A stretch of 64,000 nucleotides of DNA from Spirochaetales bacterium Spiro_02 (GTDB lineage: Bacteria > Spirochaetota > Spirochaetia > Sphaerochaetales > Sphaerochaetaceae): positions 1-64,000 of the forward strand of contig LVBD01000071.1 of assembly GCA_001604275.1 (NCBI GenBank), written 5' to 3'. This document shows positions 47,306-56,344 of this stretch, piece by piece. Within the stretch, counting starts at the first letter, position 1; the number at the start of each line of letters is the position of its first letter. The notes beneath the pieces are model-generated. The model did not search any database and was not told the DNA's origin. It saw only the letters and a list, made by a program, of their open reading frames with translations. A program made the translations under genes and the position numbers.

Positions 47306-47678
47306 CGTCCACCTCCTGTCCGCTTTCCGTCGATCCTTCGATCGTAATGAAAATGCCATTGGGCATGCATACGAGCCACTGCCCCTTGTGCGAGATGCTC
47401 CCCATGGCGACACAGCTTTTTGTCGGGCAAGGGGAATCTTCGATGGAAATGGCGCCGTCGGAGATATGGATGATGGTATCACCGTTCAGACCGGCGATAG
47501 CTGCATGGATCTCCGTGTCCAGCGGATATCGCCAGGTTCGCGTCCCGTTGCTCACCAGCGCATACGGCCGATATGCGGCGCCTCCGTATGCTCTGATGGA
47601 CAGGAGAACCACCAGGATCGCCGAGAGCGCGACGACCAACGCGTCGCCGATGTGGAGTTTCCCCGATGAACCAGCCAT
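47292..47678 (-). CDS. NusG domain II-containing protein
   Basis: 128 residues. One N-terminal membrane helix (DALVVALSAILVVLLSIRAY) is followed by a beta domain with DGAISIEDSPCPTKSCVAMGSISHKGQWLVCMPNGIFITIEG. CPTKSC and the sequence after it match the NusG domain II family, a secreted or membrane-anchored domain rather than a transcription factor. The start at 47678 is 6 nt from a -10 box, suggesting a leaderless mRNA. It overlaps the Gx gene and is probably functionally linked to it; the role is unknown. Confidence 0.75.
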   Translation of the reverse strand: MAGSSGKLHIGDALVVALSAILVVLLSIRAYGGAAYRPYALVSNGTRTWRYPLDTEIHAAIAGLNGDTIIHISDGAISIEDSPCPTKSCVAMGSISHKGQWLVCMPNGIFITIEGSTESGQEVDDVSG

Positions 47679-47684
47679 GAATGC

Positions 47685-47713
47685 AGTGTAGCAGGGGCGA
47701 TCGAGGCATGCAA
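47685..47713 (-). promoter_or_regulatory. Promoter abutting the NusG-II start (leaderless candidate)
   Basis: Minus strand: -35 TTGCAT (47708-47713), 17-nt spacer, -10 TACACT (47685-47690), then only 6 nt to ATG 47678, no Shine-Dalgarno. Confidence 0.45.
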
Positions 47714-47883
47714 TACCTGCAAGCCCCGCGCTCTCCCCGTTCCATTCAGGTCGTTTCATATTGGTTGCGCATCCATCCTTTGATCTGCGAAAAGACGGCT
47801 CCAACTGTCTGTCGACTGTCGGAACCGTCCTTTCTGAAACTGTTTCTATCGTTTGTCTTTGCGACTGTTACCCATCGGTAGGC

Positions 47884-48690
47884 TTAGTCCACGCTTTCAC
47901 CTCTGGCGAATTTCGCATCGTGGAAGAAATCGCTTTGCGTCTCCTTGATCGAGAAGTCGGTGATGGTATAGTAGCCGCTTCCGTCCTGCCGCTGGGTCAG
48001 CCGACCGTCAGTAGCGATGGATGAGGGGAGGCTGACCACCGTTCCATCCACGGTCGATACCGTATAATCGACCGTCTGGGTGATAGCCAGTTTGCCACTC
48101 GATATTCCGTCGTCGATTTTCCATTCATTGACCAGTTTGACGATCGCTTTTGTATCCTGGTCGATCCAGACGGTGGCGAGAAGGGTATCGTCGAAGTCCT
48201 CGTTGGAGGAGTCCCAGCCGATGATGTCCCCGCTGGCCTGGTAGTTCGGGTCATACGTCAGCAACGCTTTGTCCATGGCGAGTTCGACTTCATAGACCGT
48301 ACAGACCCTGCCGTCCAAGATTTCCGTCCCTGCTACAGAATAATCGATGTCATAGAGATTGTCTTCGAATGGTGTGATGACTCCGCCGTCGAAGAATCGG
48401 CCGAGCAGATCCACTATGGAGCCGTCTCCGACGATGCGGTTTTCCAGATACCGACCGTAGTTGACCGGCGTCTGATATACCGTGGCACCGGATGTTTCCA
48501 GCGCTGCGCCGGAAGCGTCGAATGTAGTCATCTCTATGATCCGTGTCCCGGGAAGGAATACGGAGGAAGCGTCTGCGGCTTCATCCGCATGGAACCATAG
48601 CTTGTCGGTTTCAGACGCACCGCTTGCAAAGAGCGCGGCGGATGCGATGACAAGTACCATCGCCAATGTGATCGTTTTCTTGTTTCTCAT
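47884..48690 (-). CDS. Exported protein of unknown function
   Basis: 268 residues, GAGGAGC before the ATG. The signal peptide MRNKKTITLAMVLVIASAALFA precedes SGASETD. The mature part is beta-rich and acidic: VYQTPVNYGRYLENRIVGDGSIVDLLG, AGTEILDGRVCTVYEVELAMD, DDTLLATVWIDQDTKAIVKLVNEWKIDDG, GSGYYTITDFSIKETQSD. The layout resembles outer-membrane lipoprotein-sorting (LolA/LolB/DUF4292-like) folds, but no lipobox is present and this is only an impression. No family is recognised. Confidence 0.6.
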   Translation of the reverse strand: MRNKKTITLAMVLVIASAALFASGASETDKLWFHADEAADASSVFLPGTRIIEMTTFDASGAALETSGATVYQTPVNYGRYLENRIVGDGSIVDLLGRFFDGGVITPFEDNLYDIDYSVAGTEILDGRVCTVYEVELAMDKALLTYDPNYQASGDIIGWDSSNEDFDDTLLATVWIDQDTKAIVKLVNEWKIDDGISSGKLAITQTVDYTVSTVDGTVVSLPSSIATDGRLTQRQDGSGYYTITDFSIKETQSDFFHDAKFARGESVD

Positions 48691-49019
48691 GATTGCTCCT
48701 CGACTGTTTCTACAGTCATTCGTACGACATTCATTTTCTACGGGAAACTCCCGTCAGCGACCGTGTCCTGTCGGTCGATAGCTTGAAGTTAGTCCTGCTT
48801 TATGTTGAAGCAGTGAACCGAATGCGGAGAGTTGATGGAGATTGGGATCGCGTTTTTGTAGGCGCGGTGAATCCCTATGGCGTGTAGTTTTGATGATAAA
48901 TGAATGTTTTTTGCGCTTTGTGTTTGTTATGTCGAGCAAGTATATGCGTTAGGTGTACTTTGATGTCTTCTATTTTTTTTGCCTTGTCAACAGGCTGTAA
49001 ACGTAGAAATAGTGTAAGC
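48691..49019. other. Intergenic region, 329 bp
   Basis: It separates the exported-protein gene (minus) from the two-component genes (plus). It holds a short palindrome GACTGT-TTCT-ACAGTC (48702-48717) just upstream of the former, and an AT-rich stretch 48885-49019 before the latter. No gene is supported. Confidence 0.5.
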
Positions 49020-49856
49020 ATGAAACTCATATATATTATTGAAGACCATGAGTCTATCCGCGATGGCGTCAAGCAGTACCTTGAGCTTTCCGGATACGAG
49101 GTGTCAGGTTTTGGTGATTTGCATTCGGCTCAGGCTGCGATAGCGCGACAGGTCCCTGATATGATCATCCAGGATGTCATGCTTCCTGATGGCGATGGGT
49201 TTTCTTTCGTGAAGAAACTGCGTATGAGTTACAGTTTTCCGGTCGTGTTCATGACGGCTCGGAATGCGGAAAGCGATCGGATACTCGGTTTTGAACTGGG
49301 CGCCGACGACTATATCACAAAGCCGTTCTCCGCAAAGGAGCTTGTTCTGCGGGTTCAGGCGATCTTCCGTCGGCTCGATGGCGCGTCCCAGTTGCATCGC
49401 AGCGGATCGAGCTGGGTGCTTGATGGTTCGATTCTCTTGCTGGACGAGGTTTCCCATCTGTTCACCATCGATGGACGCCATATTCCTCTTACCGCCGCCG
49501 AATGGCGCATCATGTCCTATCTGGTGAGCAATTCCGGCATTCTGATCACGAGGGCACAGATTCTCGAGCATTGTTTCGACTATAGTTTCGAGTCCTATGA
49601 TCGGATCGTCGATACGCATGTGAAGAATATTCGTGCCAAGCTCGGACCTTTGGGCGCCCAGTGGATCGAAACAGTGCGGGGGTACGGCTATCGGTTCGCC
49701 GGACATCCGACCGACGGAAGCGGCGGTCCGCGGTCCGGCGGAGAGCCAGAGGATGTCGACCCAGAGGGAAAGGTTACGATGGCTTCTCCGTTTTCTTCCC
49801 CACAGAACGAGGGAACGAAAGAGAAACAGCGTGGTTTGGATGCCGGAATTATGTAG
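49020..49856 (+). CDS. OmpR-family response regulator (copy 1)
   Basis: 278 residues. Receiver: IIEDHE, phosphoacceptor Asp52 in IQDVMLPDGDGF, VFMTAR, and TKPFSAKEL. The Trans_reg_C winged helix runs from about residue 140 to 228 and ends with ETVRGYGYRFAG. A tail of about 50 residues rich in Gly, Pro, Glu and Ser (PTDGSGGPRSGGEPEDVD...) follows and is absent from copy 2. No clear Shine-Dalgarno precedes the ATG. The regulator is the first of three genes with a paralogous regulator and a kinase. Confidence 0.93.
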   Translation: MKLIYIIEDHESIRDGVKQYLELSGYEVSGFGDLHSAQAAIARQVPDMIIQDVMLPDGDGFSFVKKLRMSYSFPVVFMTARNAESDRILGFELGADDYITKPFSAKELVLRVQAIFRRLDGASQLHRSGSSWVLDGSILLLDEVSHLFTIDGRHIPLTAAEWRIMSYLVSNSGILITRAQILEHCFDYSFESYDRIVDTHVKNIRAKLGPLGAQWIETVRGYGYRFAGHPTDGSGGPRSGGEPEDVDPEGKVTMASPFSSPQNEGTKEKQRGLDAGIM

Positions 49857-49930
49857 ATTTGGTGAATTTTACTTCATAAAGCATGAATATCGCTTGCCTT
49901 GTGTGCGAGGTCCCCATGATTATGGAATAT

Positions 49931-50641
49931 ATGAAGCTCATATATATCGTTGAAGATCACGAAGTGATTCGTGAAGGGGTGCGGCAGTATCTGGAACTGT
50001 CCGGCTACAAAGTGCAGACGTTCGCCGACCTCCATGCCGCTAGGGAAGGATTCTCCCGTATCGTGCCTGATCTGCTGATCCAGGACGTCATGCTCCCTGA
50101 CGGTGACGGTTTCGCTTTCGTCAAGCAGATTCGTCAGACTTGCGACTGTCCTGTCATCTTCATGACCGCACGCATCGCGGAAAGCGATCGGATACTCGGT
50201 TTCGAACTGGGGGCGGACGACTATATCACCAAGCCGTTTTCACCGAAAGAGCTTGTGCTTCGCGTCCAGGCGTTGTTCCGACGAATCGATACTGTCGCGA
50301 CCAGCGTTCCGGTGTCCGTTACCTGGACCGCCGCAGATCACGTGATGGATTTCGACGAACAGGAGCATAAACTATCCGTAGATGGACAGGAAGTGGTGTT
50401 GACTGCTGCGGAATGGCGGATTCTTGCCCATCTGATCCGAAATGCGGGAATCCTGGTCACTCGCGCGAAGATTCTTGAGGAATGCTTCGACTACAGTTTC
50501 GAGTCCTACGAACGGATCGTGGATACCCATATCAAGAACATCCGTGCAAAGATAGGGCCGGATATCGCTTGGATCGAGACCGTCCGCGGCTACGGCTACC
50601 GGTTCATCGGCCGCAAGCGCAAGGAGTCCGCAATCGAATGA
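49931..50641 (+). CDS. OmpR-family response regulator (copy 2)
   Basis: 236 residues. Asp52 in IQDVMLPDGDGF, with the same acidic pair EDHE, MTAR and TKPFSPKEL as copy 1. The DNA-binding domain ends with ETVRGYGYRFIGRKRK. Long stretches are identical to copy 1 in both receiver and HTH regions, indicating a tandem duplication. Start ATG 49931; two further in-frame Met/alternative starts lie upstream (49883). Its TGA overlaps the kinase ATG (ATGA), so this copy is the one coupled to the kinase. Confidence 0.95.
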   Translation: MKLIYIVEDHEVIREGVRQYLELSGYKVQTFADLHAAREGFSRIVPDLLIQDVMLPDGDGFAFVKQIRQTCDCPVIFMTARIAESDRILGFELGADDYITKPFSPKELVLRVQALFRRIDTVATSVPVSVTWTAADHVMDFDEQEHKLSVDGQEVVLTAAEWRILAHLIRNAGILVTRAKILEECFDYSFESYERIVDTHIKNIRAKIGPDIAWIETVRGYGYRFIGRKRKESAIE

Positions 50642-52221
50642 GAAATGTCTTTCTCAGACTCTTTTTGAGCATCGTGTCGATCACCTTGATCATTCTATGC
50701 ATCCAGACTGTGCTGGTGATGACCACGACAAACCAGATGCGTCGGAACTGGAGTCAGGAAGTCTATCAGACGTATCTGGAGCGTATCAAGCAGATCGTCC
50801 AGGAGGAGGTTCCCCCCGAAGGATGGACGATAGACAATATCTGGGCCGCCTTGCTCAAAGCGGCGGACGATAGGATCAGCGGGTTGCTGATCCGTAACAA
50901 CGACGGGGAGCTCGTGGCTTCGTTCGGCAAGACGTCCCGAGGCGCGCTTCTTCCGGTTCCGGCGGGAAAAGATGGAAGTGCGGGGGAAGATATCCTGCAG
51001 ATGCCGAACATCCACAATACGGCTGCTTTCAGCCAGGATATCGATGTCGGGTCCTCTGAAGAAGCTGCCGCACCATCATCCGACAAGAGCGTTGTCGTCC
51101 CGTTGACGAATGTGAAGATTACCGTCATCGACAAAGGGAAGGCTCCGTCTTCGGGCCCCCCTCCGGATATCAGGGCACAGGATGTCACGGGGACAGTCGA
51201 ACTCTTCTATAGCGGGAAGAAGATCGGGTCTGTCGATGTCCTGACGTTCACCCCTATGACGTACAAGTTCACTTCTGATCTTGTAAGGAACTATCTTGCC
51301 ACATTCCTATTGACGATCCCCATCGCATTGATCGTTTCGTTGATTCTTGGTTTTTTCATTTCACGACGGAACGTGCGTTTCTCCGAATCGATCTCCCAGG
51401 CGTTGCTCGGCCTCGCCGAAGGGAAGCGGAATGTTTCGCTTCCAACCACACGACTGCCCGACTACAAGCGGATGCTTTCCTCGATCTCCCACTTGGATCA
51501 GCGGCTACAGGACCATGAACGGGCACGCCAGGCTTGGTTGTGCGGTATCTCGCATGATCTGAATACGCCCGTAACATCCATGAAGCTGCTGCTCGATGGA
51601 ATGGAGGACGGCATTTTCCCGATAGATGAACAGCACGTACGGATGGTCGGAAAAGAAAACGCACTGCTCCAGAGACGCATCCAGTCTGTCGTTACGTATT
51701 CTACGTTGCAATCTCCGGACACCGTTGCAACGTTCGTCGATGTGGATTCTCTGGAATTGATCGACTCCGTCCTGCGCCAGTTGCCGCCTGATCAAGCGGA
51801 GAGAGTGGATGTCCAAGTCGATGTTCCGAGACTCTCCTGCGATGTCTCGATGATGCAGCTCGCATGCAAGGAGCTGGTAGACAATGCGCTGGCGGCTACA
51901 GAGGGCACGGTGCTGTGGAAACTCCAGGCCATCGCGGCGGGGAAGGGCGGAGGTGGGGCGTCCCATAGCCGTTCGTTCGAAATGGATTTCGTCAATGACG
52001 GTGTCATCGATACGTCGAAAGTCGACTTCTTTGAGCCTTGGACGAGGGGCGATGCCTCCCGGACTGCCTCGGGCGGTAGCGGTCTCGGCCTTTCCATCGT
52101 AGGGCAGGTGATGCGTCAGCATGGGGGTGTGGCATCGATTCGGTCGCTTGAAGCGATGGAAGGAACTTCGGGAAAAATAATCGTGCAACTTGTCTGGCCG
52201 GAGAACGGAAAAGCTTCCTAG
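50638..52221 (+). CDS. Sensor histidine kinase, OmpR/EnvZ type
   Basis: 527 residues. N-terminal helix (FLRLFLSIVSITLIILCIQTVLV), a 190-residue extracytoplasmic part including SNTDG/Pro-rich segments, second helix (TFLLTIPIALIVSLILGFFI), HAMP-like linker, then the H-box GISHDLNTPVTSM with phospho-His306. ATPase motifs: KELVDNALAA (N box), DFVNDGVID (G1 region), FEPWTRGD, and GGSGLGLSIVGQV (G2). Complete and likely active. It is co-translated with response-regulator copy 2. The signal is unknown. Confidence 0.95.
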   Translation: MRNVFLRLFLSIVSITLIILCIQTVLVMTTTNQMRRNWSQEVYQTYLERIKQIVQEEVPPEGWTIDNIWAALLKAADDRISGLLIRNNDGELVASFGKTSRGALLPVPAGKDGSAGEDILQMPNIHNTAAFSQDIDVGSSEEAAAPSSDKSVVVPLTNVKITVIDKGKAPSSGPPPDIRAQDVTGTVELFYSGKKIGSVDVLTFTPMTYKFTSDLVRNYLATFLLTIPIALIVSLILGFFISRRNVRFSESISQALLGLAEGKRNVSLPTTRLPDYKRMLSSISHLDQRLQDHERARQAWLCGISHDLNTPVTSMKLLLDGMEDGIFPIDEQHVRMVGKENALLQRRIQSVVTYSTLQSPDTVATFVDVDSLELIDSVLRQLPPDQAERVDVQVDVPRLSCDVSMMQLACKELVDNALAATEGTVLWKLQAIAAGKGGGGASHSRSFEMDFVNDGVIDTSKVDFFEPWTRGDASRTASGGSGLGLSIVGQVMRQHGGVASIRSLEAMEGTSGKIIVQLVWPENGKAS

Positions 52222-52285
52222 CGTTCGATCAGGTCCGACTTCCAGGTCCGACTCCCTTTTCTACAGCTTCAGTTGAAAAAAAAGA

Positions 52286-52315
52286 TTGACAAAGTGTTCT
52301 TGTTGTCCATATGAT
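52286..52315 (+). promoter_or_regulatory. Promoter of the second sugar ABC operon
   Basis: Perfect -35 TTGACA (52286-52291), 18-nt spacer, -10 TATGAT (52310-52315), about 40 nt before the binding-protein ATG. Confidence 0.55.
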
Positions 52316-52353
52316 TAATTCATTGAATGAAAAAATACATGGAGGACTGAAAC

Positions 52354-53658
52354 ATGAAGAAGCTGATTGCTCTGATTCTCATCGTGTCCTTGGTTGCCGG
52401 TACCGGGCTGTTCGCCTCGGGAACGAAGGAATCCGCCTCGAGTGACGGTAAAATCGTCTTGAAGGCGTACATGCAGATCGACCCGACGCTGTCGCAGTAT
52501 GCGGGCCATAATGCGATCATGGCCGCTTTTGCGGAAAAGTACCCGGATATCGTGATCGATCCGGAATACGCCAGCGGTGAAGCGTTCCATCAGAAGTTCC
52601 AAGCTATGGCGGCATCGAAGCAGATCCCCGATATCTTCACTTGCTACGGCGGCGCAAGGTCTGCGTACGTCAACGAAACCGGTCAGGTATTGGATCTTGG
52701 AAAGCAGTACTTGACCGATGAGGTGAAGGCCCGGTATTCCAGCGCGACATGGGCCGCGCAGGGTAAGAATGGCGAATATTGGATTATTCCGCCGTCGCTT
52801 GCTGTCTGCCATACGGTCTATGCAAACCACGATCTCCTCGACAAGCTCGGACTCGAGTTCCCGAAAACGTATGGGCAATGGCTGGAGCAGATTCCCGTCA
52901 TCAGGGCCGCCGGGTACTATCCTGTTTCGATGGGGAACAAGGATCCGTGGGTGGTCAACTCCTGGCTGTTGAGCCTGCTGGTCGATAGGCTCGGCGGACC
53001 GAACTGGTTCATGGATGCGGCGACCGGGAGGAACGGAGCGTCGTTTACTGACGAACCGTTCGTCAAGTCGTTGGAAATGATCAAGGAAATGACGGATAAG
53101 GGCATGTTCTCTCCCGGAGTGAACCAGATGTCGAACACCGAGGCGGATCAGGAGTTCTACCAGGGCAAGAGCGTCTACTTGATCGATGCCGGCTGGCGGA
53201 CCAGCGGGATGGACAGCGACCTGCCTGATTCCATGAAGAACGCCATCCAGATGCATGTATTCCCGCATATCGAGGGAGAGGTGACTTCGAATACTTCCAC
53301 TGCAACGGTTTCCGAAGGATTCGGAATCGCCGCCAAGCTGGAAGGAACCGCGAAGGCCGATGCGGCATGGAAGTTCATACAGTTCTACAATGGCGCTGAA
53401 GGTGCGGCGATCCGTGCTTCGTACGGGGAAGTCCCCTCATACAAGCTTGATCTCTCCAAAGTCGACCTCAAGCCGATGCAGGCGAAGTACGCGGCCTTCC
53501 AGGCTGAGCATCCGATGGGCTATGTCTTTGACGCCGTGATGGGCGCCGAGGGTGTCAACATGCTGAATACCGACATCCAGGCCATGATGCTCGGAAACGG
53601 TTCTCCCAAGGCAATCGCCGAGAAGTACGAGAAATTCGTCGCCGCAAACGAGCGGTAG
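52354..53658 (+). CDS. Sugar ABC transporter, extracellular binding protein
   Basis: 434 residues, GGAGG before the ATG. The signal peptide MKKLIALILIVSLVAGTGLFA is followed by SGTKESA. Family 1 features: KIVLKAYMQIDPTLSQYAGHNAIMAAFAEKYPDIVI, KFQAMAASKQIPDIFTCYGG, WIIPPSLAVCHTVYANHDLLDKLGLEFPKTYGQW. The protein captures an unidentified carbohydrate for permeases at 53723 and 54626. No ATPase is encoded nearby, as with the first sugar operon. Confidence 0.93.
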   Translation: MKKLIALILIVSLVAGTGLFASGTKESASSDGKIVLKAYMQIDPTLSQYAGHNAIMAAFAEKYPDIVIDPEYASGEAFHQKFQAMAASKQIPDIFTCYGGARSAYVNETGQVLDLGKQYLTDEVKARYSSATWAAQGKNGEYWIIPPSLAVCHTVYANHDLLDKLGLEFPKTYGQWLEQIPVIRAAGYYPVSMGNKDPWVVNSWLLSLLVDRLGGPNWFMDAATGRNGASFTDEPFVKSLEMIKEMTDKGMFSPGVNQMSNTEADQEFYQGKSVYLIDAGWRTSGMDSDLPDSMKNAIQMHVFPHIEGEVTSNTSTATVSEGFGIAAKLEGTAKADAAWKFIQFYNGAEGAAIRASYGEVPSYKLDLSKVDLKPMQAKYAAFQAEHPMGYVFDAVMGAEGVNMLNTDIQAMMLGNGSPKAIAEKYEKFVAANER

Positions 53659-53674
53659 TCTTATTTCCATGCAT

Positions 53675-53696
53675 CGGGACGGCTTATGCCGTCCCG
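53675..53696 (+). promoter_or_regulatory. Hairpin between binding-protein and permease genes
   Basis: CGGGACGGC-TTAT-GCCGTCCCG, nine perfect pairs with a 4-nt loop, no U tract; 17 nt after the binding-protein stop. Confidence 0.55.
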
Positions 53697-53722
53697 GGCA
53701 TCCGTTATCCTCCGGGGGAGCC

Positions 53723-54610
53723 ATGATCCGCAATCGAAACAAGAAAATCAGTTTCTACACCTTGCTGATGCCCGCTTTCATCATCTACCTGTCCATCATC
53801 ATTTTCCCGATCGTGATGAGTTTCGGGCTGTCGTTCACCAAATGGCGGCACTACCAGATGGTTGGGGTCGTCGGACTTGAAAACTATGTCAGCATCCTCA
53901 AAGATCCGTCGTTCCAGAAATCGTTATGGAACAACGTGCAGATCATGCTGATATCGGTCCTCGGCCAGATTCCGCTGGGTGTGATCCTCGCATACCTGCT
54001 CTACAGAAAATGGGTCAGGGGAGCGAAGTTCTTCGAAATGATGATTTTCATGCCGATTACGATTTCTTCCGTCGTCGTGGCGTTGCTTTGGAACCGTGTG
54101 TTCTCTCCTGTCGGCATCTATACCGCGCTCGTACGCTCCATCACGCACAACCCGGATTATGTGGTGAAGATATTCGAAAGCAGTCGGTTCGCCATGATTC
54201 CGATCCTGATCGTACTGCTCTGGCAGCATACGAGTCTCTATATGGTCATTTTCCTCGCAAATTTGCAGCGGCTCCCCGAATCGGTGTTCGAGGCCGCCGT
54301 CATCGATGGTGCGAAGGAATCGACGATCATCATGAAGATCGTTCTGCCGGCGTTGGCGAACGTCATTTTCACGTGTTCCGTCCTTGCGATCAGCGGGAGC
54401 TTGAAGAGCTTCGACCTTGTGTTCGCCATGACGGGAGGCGGCCCTGTGGATTATACGTCTGTCATGGCTTTGTATCTGTACAAGCAGACGTTTACGTTCA
54501 GCAACTACGGCTACGGCAGCGCCGTGTCCATTATCATCGTGATCCTCAGCGTCGGGCTGATATCGCTGTCCCGTGGGCTGTACGCCAGAGCTCAGCGGAA
54601 ATATGAGTAG
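53723..54610 (+). CDS. Sugar ABC transporter permease (MalF-like)
   Basis: 295 residues, GGGGGAG before the ATG. Six helices; first segment LLMPAFIIYLSIIIFPIVMSFGLSFTKW is typical of UgpA/LacF-like permeases. The EAA loop is EAAVIDGAKESTIIMKIVLPALANV. It forms the membrane channel with the product of 54626. It follows the binding-protein gene in the operon. Confidence 0.93.
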   Translation: MIRNRNKKISFYTLLMPAFIIYLSIIIFPIVMSFGLSFTKWRHYQMVGVVGLENYVSILKDPSFQKSLWNNVQIMLISVLGQIPLGVILAYLLYRKWVRGAKFFEMMIFMPITISSVVVALLWNRVFSPVGIYTALVRSITHNPDYVVKIFESSRFAMIPILIVLLWQHTSLYMVIFLANLQRLPESVFEAAVIDGAKESTIIMKIVLPALANVIFTCSVLAISGSLKSFDLVFAMTGGGPVDYTSVMALYLYKQTFTFSNYGYGSAVSIIIVILSVGLISLSRGLYARAQRKYE

Positions 54611-54625
54611 GACGGAGGTCGCCGC

Positions 54626-55477
54626 ATGTCGAAAACGAATCTGAGAACGAAACGGATCTCCAGCGGATGGACCGTTTTTTCCTATGCGTTCCTGATCCTC
54701 TTCACCGTAGTCACTCTCGTGCCCATGGTGTGGATGCTCTATTCTTCGTTCAAGCTCAACGGAGAGATATTGCTGTATCCTATGTCGCTGCCCAAGGAGC
54801 CGACGTTGGCGAACTATCGGAAAGCCTTCGAATTCGGCAATATGTTCAATGCGTTTTTCAACAGCTTGTTCTATTCACTGATCTCGACGGCTTCAACGGT
54901 ACTGCTGTCCTTATGCGCCGGATTCGCCCTGACGAAGTTCGGCTATCGCAGTTCCAAGGTTTATAGCGGTTTCTTCACGCTGGGGCTGCTGATTACGGTG
55001 AACTCGGTCATTACGCCGCTGTTCATCATGGAAACTTCCGTCGGTTTGTACAACACGCGTCTGGGAGTGATACTGCCGTATATCGCGTTCGGGCTTCCCA
55101 TGGCGATCCTGATCGCCTCCTCGTTCATCAAGGGCATTCCCGATGCGTTGATCGAGGCCGCAGTGATAGACGGTGCAGGGTACCAGTACATATTCTGGAA
55201 GATCATTCTGACGCTATCCACGCCGGTGATCGCGACGATCGCCGTACTGAATTTTCTGAACAATTGGAACGAGTTCCTGCTTGTGTTCACATTGACCAGC
55301 GGTGAGAACATGCGCAGCCTTCCCGTGACCATCAATTCGTTCGCCGGCCGTCTGAACCAGGATTACGGACTTCAGTTTTCGGCCTTGGTCATCGGGACGG
55401 TTCCTATGTTCATTTTCTATTTTATCGCACATAATGCGCTGGTGCAGGGGTTCGGCGAAGGTGCGATCAAAGAATGA
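54626..55477 (+). CDS. Sugar ABC transporter permease (MalG-like)
   Basis: 283 residues, CGGAGG before the ATG. The EAA loop is EAAVIDGAGYQYIFWKIILTLSTPV. FLNNWNEFLLVFTLTSGENMRSLPVTINSF and a C-terminal FFIAHNALVQGFGEGAIKE-type end are typical of MalG/AraQ subunits. It pairs with 53723. The cutC gene follows after about 120 nt. Confidence 0.93.
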   Translation: MSKTNLRTKRISSGWTVFSYAFLILFTVVTLVPMVWMLYSSFKLNGEILLYPMSLPKEPTLANYRKAFEFGNMFNAFFNSLFYSLISTASTVLLSLCAGFALTKFGYRSSKVYSGFFTLGLLITVNSVITPLFIMETSVGLYNTRLGVILPYIAFGLPMAILIASSFIKGIPDALIEAAVIDGAGYQYIFWKIILTLSTPVIATIAVLNFLNNWNEFLLVFTLTSGENMRSLPVTINSFAGRLNQDYGLQFSALVIGTVPMFIFYFIAHNALVQGFGEGAIKE

Positions 55478-55594
55478 TCCGTCGTCTTGGGATCTGCGTC
55501 ATGGAACCGATGGCTCATTCTGCCGTGTCATGGTACGATACGCCATGGTTCCGTTTTGGACTGCTACATACTGAAAGTCATCAGGGAGGATGTC

Positions 55595-56344
55595 ATGCCT
55601 GAGCCTGACAAGGTGTTGATAGAAATATGTCTGGAATCGGTTTTGTCCGTCGTCGCAGCCCAGCAAGGCGGCGCCGACAGGGTGGAGTTCTGTTCCGATC
55701 TATTCGAAGGAGGGTGCACGCCGTCCTTGGGCTCGTTCAGGACCGCCAGACGGCTTGCCTCGATTCCCTTGAATGTGATGATCCGTCCCCGGGGCGGTGA
55801 TTTCTGCTATAGCGACGAAGAATTCGAAGTGATGAAAGAGGATGCGCGGATCTTCCGGGAGGAAGGTGCGAATGCATTGGTATTCGGTATCCTCACCCCC
55901 GACGGTGAGATCGATATGGAGCGGACCGAAACGTTGATCGAGATCGCCCGTCCGCTTCCCGTGACGTTCCATCGGGCGTTCGACATGACGCGGGACGCTT
56001 CGCGTTCGTTGGAGAAACTGATCAAGCTTGGTGTCGAGCGAGTGTTGACCAGTGGTATGGAGCCTACGGTTCCGGAAGGAGCCGATACTCTGGCGGCATT
56101 GGTTCGTCAAGCTGGGAATCGCATCGTCGTCATGCCGGGCAGCGGTATCAGCGAACGGAATTTTCCATCGTTGCATGCAAAGATACAAGCGAAGGAATAC
56201 CATATCTTCCTTCCCCGTGAATATCGTTCCAGGATGGAGTTCCATCCCGACCATATCTATATGGGGGGCGTTCTGCGCCAAAGCGAATTCACCGTTTCCC
56301 ACACCGACGCCGCACGGGTGAAGGATGTCAGGTCGATGGTATGA
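55595..56344 (+). CDS. cutC: CutC family protein
   Basis: 249 residues, AGGGAGGA before the ATG. Family sequence: EICLESVLSVVAAQQGGADRVEFCSDLFEGGCTPS, then MIRPRGGDFCYSDEEFEVMKEDARIFREEGANALVFGILTPDGEID and TFHRAFDM, LTSGMEPT. CutC forms a TIM barrel and was linked to copper handling in E. coli, although later work questioned a direct role. Here it lies in a sugar-transport operon and is translationally coupled to the ROK regulator (ATGA overlap), so a sugar-related function is plausible. Confidence 0.92.
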   Translation: MPEPDKVLIEICLESVLSVVAAQQGGADRVEFCSDLFEGGCTPSLGSFRTARRLASIPLNVMIRPRGGDFCYSDEEFEVMKEDARIFREEGANALVFGILTPDGEIDMERTETLIEIARPLPVTFHRAFDMTRDASRSLEKLIKLGVERVLTSGMEPTVPEGADTLAALVRQAGNRIVVMPGSGISERNFPSLHAKIQAKEYHIFLPREYRSRMEFHPDHIYMGGVLRQSEFTVSHTDAARVKDVRSMV

